Below are positions 24,065 to 36,300 of a stretch of DNA of 64,000 nt, in pieces. Numbering within the stretch: position 1 is the first letter of the stretch; the number at the start of each line of letters is the position of its first letter. Source of the stretch: Lytechinus variegatus (lineage: Eukaryota > Echinodermata > Echinoidea > Temnopleuroida > Toxopneustidae); NCBI RefSeq assembly GCF_018143015.1, contig NC_054741.1, positions 7,946,683 through 8,010,682 of the forward strand. The letters are read 5' to 3'. The position numbers and the translations under genes are program-made. Under the pieces are notes generated by a model. That model was given only the letters and a program-made list of their open reading frames with translations. It was not told the origin of the DNA and searched no databases.

Positions 24065-24290
24065 ACAGCTCTCTCCTAGGGTGATGTCCTGTACCTTTAG
24101 TGGGTCTTGTACAAGTGAGGTGTGAGCTGAGAGAACACTCACTGGGGAGTCTTATCCAGTGGAGTTGTCCTCCTGGGGGAGTTGTCCTGTATTTTCAGTG
24201 GGCATCGTACAAGTGAGGTGCGCTCTAAGAGAATGTTCATTGGGAGAGTTTATCCAGCAGAGTTGGACTCTTGGGTTTCCTAGTGCTCCA
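24065..24290. repeat. Two-copy tandem repeat in PRMT5 3' flank
   Basis: Two units of about 105 bp (roughly 24065-24168 and 24169-24290) share 'gt.ctgta..tt.agtgggt/c', 'gtacaagtgaggtg', 'agagaa' and 'ttatccag.ggagttg'. They begin about 100 bp beyond the PRMT5 stop codon and probably lie in its 3' UTR. Confidence 0.7.
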
Positions 24291-24392
24291 CAATCAAGCT
24301 GCAGTTGATTGGAATAAGTATTGACCTTTCCAATACAGGAATAGGGTTATTAAGGATTAAATGCTATGATAGGCAAAGCAATGAATGTATTA

Positions 24393-27300
24393 TCACAAGC
24401 TGATGGTGTACGATTGGCCATTGATGTTGTGGATGGGCGTAGCCACAGGTTCAGTCAGTGACCACTCATACCATACGCTGCGGCTTCGGACATTCCTCCA
24501 GAAGTGGACAGTCACCCTTGAGTTGGCTCTTAGATGAATAGGAGTCTGTGTAAAGAAAGAGCAGTCAAGGTGAAATTATATAAGTATATTCATTAGTTTA
24601 TGTGTAAGGAACAATTTTATCTAATGGATATCATAGTCAACTTTTGAAAATGAATTCGCTGTTTCTGAACGAAATAAAAAGGAAGCAGGGAATCCTAGGG
24701 CAGCCTAGGCTGGGAAGGGAGGGGGGAGGGATTTCCATGACATAAATGGTCAACACACTGATGATCCCTGATGTGCTGCTGAGGACCCAATTGAAACTAG
24801 CAGAAATAAGATCTTTCTGCACTTTTCATATATTCCATAAATGAATGCTTCATATCAAATATTTTTCTGTTATACTTACTTTTAATGGAAAGAATATGGG
24901 GAACCAGCTGAACATTCCTTCTGAATATGTGCTTGGTTCAGTACCTACAACAAATAAAAGAAATAACTGGTTTTAAGAGGTGACTCTACCATTCAAATCA
25001 ACACATGTTTGCAGGATGATTCAATATAACTGGCATCAGATCACAAATACTCTGTCGCACATGATACTTTGCAGTTGCCAATTTGAGAATCAATTTACCA
25101 TGACTGCTAGGTTTCAGTCCATTTGTCGTCTCTCCCCCTTTATTTCTCTAGCTTTCTCTTTATCTCTCTCAACCTTTGATCTTGTGAGCCCAAATTCTTC
25201 TAATTAACTGTCAGCAATTGATGAAACATCGAGAGAGATTTTTCAAATGACATGACTGCACATTTTATCAGAGGGAGTTGTACATTTTATGCATGCAAGT
25301 ATGCATTAATTAAAAAGGAAATACATATTCTAACAGTATTAACAAAAGTTGAATACCAGTTATGATTGTTTGTCAAATGTTTATGTATGTCAGTGTACAG
25401 GTGGTTTTCACTTTTTATGTTGTGTATTTTTTATACTTGACAATAAATTATCTTGAATCTAGATTTCCTGACTCGGTTATCTTGATTGACAGATAATCAA
25501 TAGTGTGTGAGTGTGTGTGACATGGTCCGACTGTCTTATCCTGATTATACTAATATCATGAATCCCTGTAAATATCTCTCTTCTTTAAGTTTTGCCAACT
25601 TCAATAAGTACAGTGTGGAATCACGCACAAAATAATTTCCGGCCATTTCATTCCGTCGGTCAAGGGAGAGGGGCTAACTGCCAGCCCAGAGGTGCATGCA
25701 ATGCTCAAGAATTTCATTCAAGAATCAATCTTTGATGAATGGACTGGGGTATTGCTACATGATTGGTCTATACTGCGCATGATCTTAACTCGGCAAGGTG
25801 ATAGGTCTATTCTGTGCATGGTCACATGACAGTGGCTTCATAATGACGAATGTACAATCCGTGTTAATATGACAAAATAAAAGCTGTTACGAGTATTCCT
25901 AGCATTAGTTAAGAATATATGTACAGTGTATTTACATTTAGTACAGTTTGGCCTATAACTATTTACAAAAGAAATGGCATCTTGGGACTGACAATTATAT
26001 ATTCTTTGGATTGATATCCAAGATATAATTGTAAGTGCAAATAAGTGGCCATGTAGGAGAAGAAGATACTTTTGGGAACAACATTGGGAGAGATGTCTGG
26101 TGGCTACTTTCATTAACATCAATGAACTGAGCCCTGTTACTTTATAGAGTGGGTAAATATGAAAGTCCTGTGCCACGATGGGGCATGTGTGTCACAATGT
26201 GAAACAATGTTTAGAATTTACCATGAACGTAGGAACTATAGGATTTATTCATGGAATCTATAGGCTCATTGCTATGAATATCTTAATGGAGAGCCAAAGA
26301 AATACTAAATAAATAAGAAATTTACTTCAAGAAAATGTCTTGGTTAAAGAGAGAAGAGGGACCCAGCAAATATCAGCATTAGTAATTTTCACATCCCCTT
26401 TGATTTTCATTTCTTGCTGGCACAAAAAGACAAAGTTCTTCCAAATAGCTGGAAAAAAAATAGGTTGATCGCACATTAACTGTGAAGTACGCACAACACT
26501 GCAAACCTATTGAACGTTCATCAAGGAGGGGCGGAAAGGTGTGGTAATGGCGTGGAACTGCGATCTGGCAGCATGAAAGGTGTAAGTCTGGTTTTAAATA
26601 TATGTTTTTTGAAGGAGCCCACTTGGATGTGAGGGAATGGATCCTAGGATCCCCGCTGCATGGCTATGCCTTGGATTCAGGGATGAATTACAAGAACTCG
26701 GTAGTTGACTGGGCCAATTTCAGACATAATCAAAGCTGAAAATTTGCAAAAGACCTATATGACAATGGAGAAGTTTTGCATGGTGAGATCAAATTTGACA
26801 AGTCTATTTGGTAGGTGCACCAAATATCACTTAGGGGATCCAAGAGGACTGAAGATATGGATCTTAGGATTGTTGAGGGGTGGACAAATGAACCTGACTA
26901 GTATCCAGTTCAGAGGTCTGGCATTGATAGACAAGCATGTCAAGAAAGGGTCAAACTATCTATTCCGATGTATGGCATGCTTACGCAAACTTGAATAATC
27001 ATGGAAATAAACATTTCAATGTGGAACACAAGGATACTTTTGTCCAACACTACAAGGATACAAGCAAAAGGGAGCATCAAAATAGGTGATACAAATACTA
27101 TTGAAGATGATTGGAGGATAGCCAAAGACAATTTCAGATAAATGAATGGCACGAAGGTGACTACATTCGAGTGGCATTTATTTGAGGTGATTTGGTGCAA
27201 TCAAACCCTTGTAATCAAGAAGTACCTCATCTCTGCCTTCTTCGATCTAATCATTTTTTTTAGAGGTCAGATCTTGAGATCAAGGTGCAGCTATCCGACA

Positions 27301-30300
27301 CCTGGCTAATCATGAAAGCAGATGGGATAAAGTGGGAGGAGATAGGGGAATCTCAAAGGATGTCACCACAGAGGGCATTCCTTCTAAGGTTGGCACCAAG
27401 GGACATTGCTGGACCATTGACAGGTAGAATGACAAACCTACTCAGTATAATCAATTTAGAAGTGGATGACTCTTTCCAGAACATATGCATCTTCTCATAG
27501 CTTTCTAAAACTAATTTCAAATTTGCATTATTATCATGATTATACTATATCTTTAGTCTATATTATGTAATTGATTTCATGTATAATTCATGTTTAGCTT
27601 TTCTTTTGTTATGTTTTGTAAAACATTTGCAAATTCAGCTGTTACAAGCTGCCATCATATGTTGAAATAAATCTTGTATCTTGAATTTTTTAGTAGTTTC
27701 AATTTTTCTCTTAAACATGTCATTTTTATTCTTGTACATATTGAATATTGTTTTAATGTTGGTGAGAAAATAAATATAATAAACTGAACTGAGCAATTGT
27801 CAGGATGAATGCCAAGAATGCATTGATTTCTAATATTTTTGTAACACTTGGTCAACCTGTTCTCAAAATATTAAAGATGTAAAAATTAAACAACACAACA
27901 AAAGATGGCCAGAGTAATCCTAGGAGCCAAAGCTTTATCAAGGTTTTTCTTTTACTGGTGCATCCATTAGGAATAATATACCTCATGTTTAAAAAAATGC
28001 TCAGTCACATTCTTTATTCAGTCTTTTATTTTGGCAATACAATAGTCTTCGTTAGTAAACTGGCCCTTTAAGTTGTTTTATAGTTTTTTTTATCTGTTTG
28101 AATTGTTTGTCTTAACGTCACTTTTTTACTTTTGGTATGTTTGTAATATTTGTATTTTTGTTGTAGGACCTCCATGGACAACAGTATACCAATTACTGAT
28201 GGAGCAAACCTACTAGAAGACTGATAAACAGGTAAATAAACAAGGATATTTTTTAACGGGATTACTCACTGAGCATAATGTCACCATACAGCACTGTATC
28301 AAAATACCCTGCAAACCCATGAAGTTCTGCATCCTCCTTGATGTCAAAGGTCAAATGCTTGTATCTTTGGTTGTCTGTCGGTAGCTTGGCTGGATGAGTG
28401 AAGGTGAACACTGATTGCGGCTTGTCAAGGACCGTCACGTTCTGTAGACGGACTACGTAAGGTGTCTCAAAGTGGGCCTGGAGATAATCAGATAAATTCC
28501 GTTATGGGAGGATGAAAATAAAGCCAATTCTCAATTAAATTTCTTTTTAAGCATTTTAATATAATAATGCTAAGCATAAGGAATGGAATATTACATAGGT
28601 TTGGGGAAATTTCCTAAAATAATCAATGTTTTATTAATCTGAGCCCCAATTTAACTCCATTCTCACTACAATTCATGAACTGCTCAAGCAATGATAAATG
28701 AGAGCATTAAAACCTCTCATATCAACTAGAAATAAGAGAGAAATTTCAGAAAAGTCCCGCATGTAATATGTTGGATTTACATGTACATGTATATATTTTA
28801 TCCCACTGCCATTTTACAGTAAATCTTCTTATAAACTATTGTCAAAGAAATTATTGCAATTGGAAAATTTTAGTAGGCATGGGAAATGCTGTATAAATGC
28901 ATGAGTAATCACTTCAATTTTGTTTTGTTTCTTTGCCTATTAACACTATTTCTTCATTAACATAGATGAAATGAACTGAAAATAAACTTAACCCACAATT
29001 ATTTTTACTGTTCAGTTTTTCTTGACTTATAAGCAACTTGCTGTTTTGGTAAGAGGTCCTCTCCAAGACATTCAATCATAAAAACCTTACATGAAACAGA
29101 AATCCTTAGAAATCAATTCAAATTAATCAGGAAGTACAGATGAGTTCACCAAGGCTCAATGCTTGACCCTCTCCTCTTTAAAGTGAGAACAAATGCTTGA
29201 ATGCTAAGAAATTACATCCTTAAAGCCCCAGTCACATATAGACCCCGGACCACCCCGGATGCCCCGGGGTGAGATCCGTGTTGGCGCCTTGGGCATCCTT
29301 GGAGGTCCGGGGTGGTCCGTGTTGGTCCTTGAACGTCCGGGAGGCCAACACGGCAGTTTTTGACTGTCAAAAACATCCGGCGTCATCCGTGGACTGCCGG
29401 GTTGGCAAAGCCATCCGGGATGGTCCGTGTAGGTCCGTGTGGCTGCCGTGTAGGTCCGTGTGGCTGCCGTGTAGGTCCGTGTAGCTGCCGTGTAGGTCCG
29501 TGTGGCTGCCTGGAGTATCCTTGGCAGTCCGTGTTCTTTTATCCCATCAAATCTTCACAACACTATTTACTTTATGAACTGTTCAGTAGTTGTTAAACAG
29601 TTGACACAAACATGCTTAATTTATTTATGATTAAATTAATTAAGCATGTTTGTGTCAACTGTTTAACAACTACTTAATTTATTTATGATTAAATGGATGA
29701 TTAAATGATTCAGGATATTTTCTTACGCTTTGGAGATTGGCCCCAACCTAATATTTATAAACTTAGTGCATGTATGAATAATTCATTTTCCCTTTTTTCT
29801 AATATTTACCCCAACTTTGTCTGTTATTATTATTTCACATGTCATTTTTTATGTTATATGTATATGTTATGTACCTGTTACATCGAAATTGTACATTAAG
29901 TTTTATACTACTCCCCTTCATTGACAGTTATGCGTCATGACCTGGGCCTATTTAATTTTTGTTATATTTTTTATTGACTTTGTAAATTTCTTTCCTTTAT
30001 TGTGATTTCAATAAAGTGATATCAAATCTAATCGAAATTAAATTTGTCGTTCAAGAAGTACTAAAAGTACTTAACAACTACTGTTAAAACAGTAAACTGT
30101 GCTGTATAAAAAACAGCGTTTTTACTGGTTGAGGAAGTCTTGAGTTTTGATATCTTTTTTAAAAACATCATAATCTAATGTTGCGACAAGGATGAGAAAC
30201 AAGTGGAATGCCTCTGGCCGTCTCACCTGCATCACGCGGTTCAATATAGCAGCATTGCTGACTCTGAATACTACTCTAACTCGCACAAGATGTTCAGTGA

Positions 30301-33300
30301 TACATGGTTACTCTTATGTCCACTTTTTATGAACTAGACCAATAAACTTACAGAGATATGATGGTTATTCAACAAAAAAACCCAACATGGCCAGAGTTCA
30401 TTGACCTTACATGACCTTTGACCTTGATCATGTGACCTGAAACTCGAACAGGATATTCAGTGATACTTGATTACTCTTATGTACAAGTTTCATGAATCAG
30501 ATCCATAAACTTTCAAAGTTATGATGGTAATTCAACAGATACACCCAATTCGGCCAAAGTTCATTGACCTTTGACCTTGGTCATGTGTCCTGAAACGTGC
30601 ACAGGATGTTCAGTGATACTTGATTACTCTAATGTCCAAGTTTAATGAACTAGCCCAATAAACTTCCAAAGTTATGATGGTAATTCAACAGATACCCCCG
30701 ATTCGGCCAAAGTTCATTGACCCTAATGACCTTTGACCTTAATCATGAGACCTGAAACTTGCACAAAATTTTCAGTGATGCTTGATTACTATTATGTCCA
30801 AGTTTCATGAATCAGATCCATAAACTTTCAAAGTTATGATGGGAATTCAACAGATATCCCCAATTCGGCCAAAGTTCATTGACCCTAAATGACCTTTGAC
30901 CTTGGTCATGTGACGTGAGACTCATGCAGGATGTTCAGTGATACTTGATTAACCTTATGTCCAAGTTTCATGAACTAGGTCCATATATTTTCTAAGTTAT
31001 GATGACATTTCAAAAACTTAACCACAGGTTAAGATTTCGATGTTGATTCCTCCAACATGGTCTAAGTTCATTGACCCTAAATGACCTTTGACCTTGGTCA
31101 TGTGACATGAAACTCTAATAGGATGTTCAGTAATACTTGATTAACCTTATGGCCAAGTTTCATGAACTAGGTCCATATACTTTCTAAGTTATGATGTCAT
31201 TTCAAAAACTTAACCTCAGGTTAAGATTTGATGTTGACGCCGTTGCCGCCGTCGCCGCCGCCGTCGGAAAAGCGGCGCCTATAGTCTCACTTTGCTTCGC
31301 AGGTGAGACAAAAATGAATGAATGAATAAATAAATATCAGCTCATTATTATGAGCAGATTTTCATTTGCCGTGCTGGTCAATAAAGCTGCCGTGCTGATC
31401 CTTGAGCTGACGTGTTGGTCCGTGTAGCTGACGTGTTGGTCCGTGTAGCTGACGTGTTGGTCCGTGTTGCTGACGTGTTGGTCCGTGTTGCTGACGTGTT
31501 GGTCCGTGTAGCTGACGTGATGGTCCGTGTTGCTGACGTGTAGGTCCGTGTTGCTGACGTGTTGGTCCGTGTTGCTGACGTGTTGACGACGTGCTCTGCC
31601 GGCATGGTCCGTGTAGATCCGTGTGAAGCTGCCGTGTTGATGCCGTGTTTACAGTCATCCGGGGCAAAACTATCCCGGACCTCCCCGGATCATGCCGGCA
31701 TTGCCGTGTTGATCCGTGAGGATCCGTGTCTATATGTGACTGGGGCTTTACCAAAGATCAAATTAATTTGCAAGACTCAATGCTTGGACCTCTAATCTTC
31801 AGGGTGAGAATATATGCTAAAATATTGACGATGAAATCAAGATACTTACTTCTGGATTTTTGTCCTTTTCCTTACATAACTTGACTTCATTGTAGAGTTT
31901 ATGAGACATAAGAGGACTAAGATAAGAGGTGTATTTACATGGAATGCTGATACAGTCATCTGATAAAAACAAATAGAAACCGACAAGATATTAAAATTTG
32001 ACAATGCTTCCTCACATAAAAACAATTCTTCAGCAATAATTTTCTGAGATTAAGATGAAAATACCTCATTTAAGAGAGATTCAAGAGTGACTATGATGCT
32101 GAATTCTTCCACGTATATAATCTCCTTGTGGTAAAAATTTTTGTGATATCTTAATACATGAAAACCACAAAAAAAAAGTCATTTTGCAAAAAAGATGAAG
32201 ACACTAATTCTACCTCATGAAATATCCTTTTTGAAAATTTACAAAATATCAACAGGATAGTCTTGATCAAATATTTGGTGTACAGACAGAGAATGAGTCT
32301 TGAAAATAGATTGCATCAATCAGCTATTTCAAGTCAACTTATGATGCCATTTATTAATAAAGATGAAATCAAGATGTAAGAAATGCAGAAATTTCTCTTT
32401 TAATATGAAAGAAAAATGTAATGAAATGTAAAATACTGCAATTAAAAAAGTCAAAATGATGAACACTGATGAACACTCAATCTTTTGATTAGTTGTAGAG
32501 ATATTTTTGCAGTTTTTTACGAAAAGCGCAGAATTCAAGGTGTTAATTTCGTGATTCTGCTATTAAGTGTCCTGAATACCACAAGAGACAAACATTGAAG
32601 TGATAATTTTGCAAGGTTATGACTTATGGAAATAATGATTGCGAAAATTTCAGTTCCGACATTATCCTGTAATTTTAGAGCAAATTCTTATGAACAATCC
32701 ATCTCCTGCTTGATTTATACCTTTAAGGAATGGTTGAGCTCCATCTAGACACTCTGGTGAGAGTTCATTGTCTCCGAATGAGCCAAGGAGCTCACTGACA
32801 ATGATATCTGCCTTCACCGGAGCCTTCCACTCTCTCATGTCTGTCTGAACAACTGTTACTAGATCACCCCATTTGTCTTCCTTCAATGTGAATAACCTGT
32901 GAATTCAACAACATTTAAAAACATTTGTTTGTCATTTTGCCTCCGATGAAGATTCTGCTAGATCGAAAGCTTAGGCCCCTTTTGACTCACTAATTTACTC
33001 CATTGGCTCTCTTTTTTTTAGATAAGCAGTTTTCAGCAGCTTCTTTTTGCCAACATTTAAAAACATTGGTTAACATCACAAAAGTCTTGTTTTAAGAAAT
33101 CATGAAATTTGATTAGTTGTATTTATTACTACTCATATGGATGAAAAACACCAAGGAAAAAAATGTACTGTTTCAAGATAAATGTGATGGTCATGTGACT
33201 AGAAGAGAAGAGATCCACTGGCTCAAGAGAATATTATATTTCTCTGTTGCTAGGAGAAATCCTTGTGGGAGATCATGCAAGATGTGGGGAGCTATCAAAG

Positions 33301-36300
33301 ACAGGACAGTATGGAAGAAAGCCATCAAGGAAATGAACAGTCCAATCCCACTAAGTGGGGAAAATGGACTTAAATCCTTTAAGTCTCAATGAATTTGAAT
33401 TAGAAGAAATTGAATTAGAAATTCAGTCAGGGGTGTTGGGTACTGATTTCACCACATGCTAAACAAATACTTTCGAGAATTCTTGGAACTTATAGAAAAC
33501 ATGTATACTTTTATCATTAGGAAGAGCATTCCATAGTATCAAAGAGGCATGTGTACTGGAGAGCTCACCCTATGTTTTTGGTCAAACTGAGAGGACTGGC
33601 ATTACACATTATAAATCATGGTAGAATCCTTTTGAATCATGTGAGTACTTACGTTACAGCTGCATTGGGATTTTTCTCTACGGCATATACATGGACTTTC
33701 CTCTCAGCTTGCTCGGCTGCCTTTAATGATGCTGTCACAAGAGGGCCTCTCCCAGCTCCCAGAACCATTATTATTCTGGCAAAATGACAAGAAAAGATAA
33801 GAAAAACTATAAATTTCATTTGCACATGTACATGTACATGAAAATTAATGAAAAGTATGAAATAGACAACCAAAAAGTATTGTCTTGAAAGAGACAGTTC
33901 TATACAATGTCTTTGTCAATATACATGGATGATTACAAATAGGGCTGCATTTATTGCAGTCAGAAAACTGACCTTATCACTGTGTAGCTGAATTGCACTG
34001 TTTGACCTGTGGAGACATCACGTAAGCCATTTTGTTTTAGCTTGTGGCTGTCATAATTGGCGTGAGGCACGTGCATCCTCTCACAAATCGGAAATAGGTG
34101 GATATGATTGAAGAACAAAAGCAGTTTAAAACAGCTTAGCATCTATTTCATATGCAGGAATGTCTTACTGACTGAAACGTATTTTCTAATCAGACAAAAT
34201 GTTAGTAAATCAAAAAGGCTTACGTCTTTGTTGTTGATTTTTGTGTCTCTGGGACAGAGTCTATCAGAGCTTTGAAGACTGCTTCCTGGTAGCGGGTATA
34301 CTTCACAGGATCTTTCTCAAATATCTCATACGTCTGGGATTCTAAGTTGTCTGACAAGGGCTGCAAATGAGATTGAAAATGAAAACAGGAATTGGGAAGT
34401 GTCCATGTAAACTTGATTACATACCCTATCAAGACTTCCAAATATAACAAAAAGTTTATAAAATGAAGAATAATTGATCAGTAAGCTTTAACATTAACTT
34501 CTGAAATATGGAGTGTTACAGAATGGTGACACAGATCCTGATAAAAATAGCTGTCACTCTAACCTGAAGAGGACACTGTAGGTAGTCTTCATAACCCTTG
34601 GCGAAAGCATCAACTCCTCCAAGAGGTGGTTGGGATTGGTAGAGGTGTTCCATGTACTGCTGGTAAGCCTTGATACCTTTATCTGGATGCCTATTGGTGC
34701 CTTTGATCATCATCTGGACATCTAGCTGTAGGGTTTGGATCATGCAGACAGAATGGTTAGTTTTTTTCCAAAAATTCATATGGTCAAACCTGTGGAGCAT
34801 TTCATTAAAATATTGCCTGACAAGTTGTCAGGTTTGGCAACTTACGCACTGCTTACTATGGAGACTGTCAGATGAAACAGACTTTGTCAGAGAAAAAGTT
34901 CAACAAATAATAATAATTAACACGGCATTTATTATGCCCAATCTATGTGTGTAGTAAACTATTCCGAAGGGCAGAGGATGGAGGGATGGAGGGGGGATTA
35001 CATTATAAACATAATTAATAAAAGTAAGAAAACAGAATGGATTTCAAATACTTTTTTAACGATTCAATTGTTCGGATCCTTTCACAAAATACTCTCCCAG
35101 CTATTCAGCCCACCGAAAGGAAACAAAATAAGTGGACATGGAAGAAAAGTAGTCTTTATTGATAGATTCTGTAAATAAATATTCCTTTTTATCGGGAGAC
35201 AATTTTGGTTGCCACCAAAGACATGTGGCCGCTAAAACAGATTTGATTATATGTGCATTGCATCAAAACATTGCTCTGTTAAGCCCAGCACACACTATAT
35301 GCTCTGCTTGTGATCTGATTTAGGGGGCATCACTTGATATCTACATTCTAAATGTAAAATCTAAATAATCAAAGATCCAAATAGTGTGAATATCAACATC
35401 AAAATTAGACTGTTGGCTAGAAAACCAAGCTGATACAAACAATTTTGCTGAGTAGATGATTATGAACATGACTACGAAACAGACATTTGCATTACAAAAG
35501 AAAATATATACTTTGTAAGATATCAATCAAACCGACACAGATCCAAACCAGCAGGACTACAAATTGGACTTACCCTAAATAGCTGCATGACCAATGATTG
35601 ATGAGCCTTAGATAGTACAGGGAATCCTTTCTTATTGGTAAGGAAGAGAGATGTGGAGAAGATGGCACATTTGACCGGTTCACCCATCCACCTATCAATA
35701 ATCTCTTGTGATGGTAGGTCTGCTGTGGCTTCAAGAGCTGAAAAAACAAGTAGAACAAGAAAAATAAAACAAGGCAAAAGCAATTTTGTGTCTCGCCCAC
35801 TTACGAAAAATAACCAGAAATATCGTGATTTGCGAGGGCACGCAAGAGAATTATATTGAAACTTCATTGTGAAATGACTGGGATAGAATAACACTTGTCA
35901 TAAGAGTCTTGCATGTAAACTTTAATGTTGACCTGAAATGACCTTTGACCTTACCATGTGACCTCCAACTGCAGCATGATATGCAGGTCGCCTAAGTCCA
36001 TCTACCATCCAAGTTTGGTTGAAAAGTGACTTATGGTTGTGGAGTTAGGTGTCATAAGATAGTCTTGCATGGACGGACGACAGACGCCGGACGACATTTG
36101 GATCCCTAAGTCTCGCCTTCACCTCTGGTGGGCGAGACAAAAATTGGTCAGAGCTTGTTGGGCTTAAAATTGACTGTATTTTTCCCAACTAAATAAAACA
36201 GTGATATCATAGATTTAAAAAGCCAACCTCGTCTACTACTGAAATTAGGAAGAAGCAGACATTACACTCACTATGCACATGAGAAAGAACTGATTTATGC

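Larger units (their letters stand above)
29223..31748. mobile_element. 2.5-kb TIR transposon with 21-bp minisatellite, split by nested insertions
   Basis: Ends are inverted copies over about 21 bp (aagccccagtcacatata... and ...tatatgtgactggggctt) flanked by TA. Inside each end is GC-rich sequence with a 21-bp tandem repeat built on 'ggtccgtgt.gctg.cgtgt', about 4-5 units at 29424-29510 and about 9 units at 31388-31580, both in the same orientation. Between them lie a foldback, a LINE tail and a further TIR element, so one array was probably split. No transposase gene. Inserted in the PRMT5 intron between exons 31850-31959 and 28270-28477, about 100 bp from the former. Confidence 0.85.

Noticed and set aside
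31362-31754. 130-codon repetitive protein (RQQHGPT-type repeats)
   Set aside because: Produced by the 21-bp minisatellite of a transposon; all frames of such a repeat can stay open.
32935-33000. Possible retroelement end ('tccgatgaagattctgctag', also loosely at 36650)
   Set aside because: Only a short motif; no coding or terminal structure to support it.
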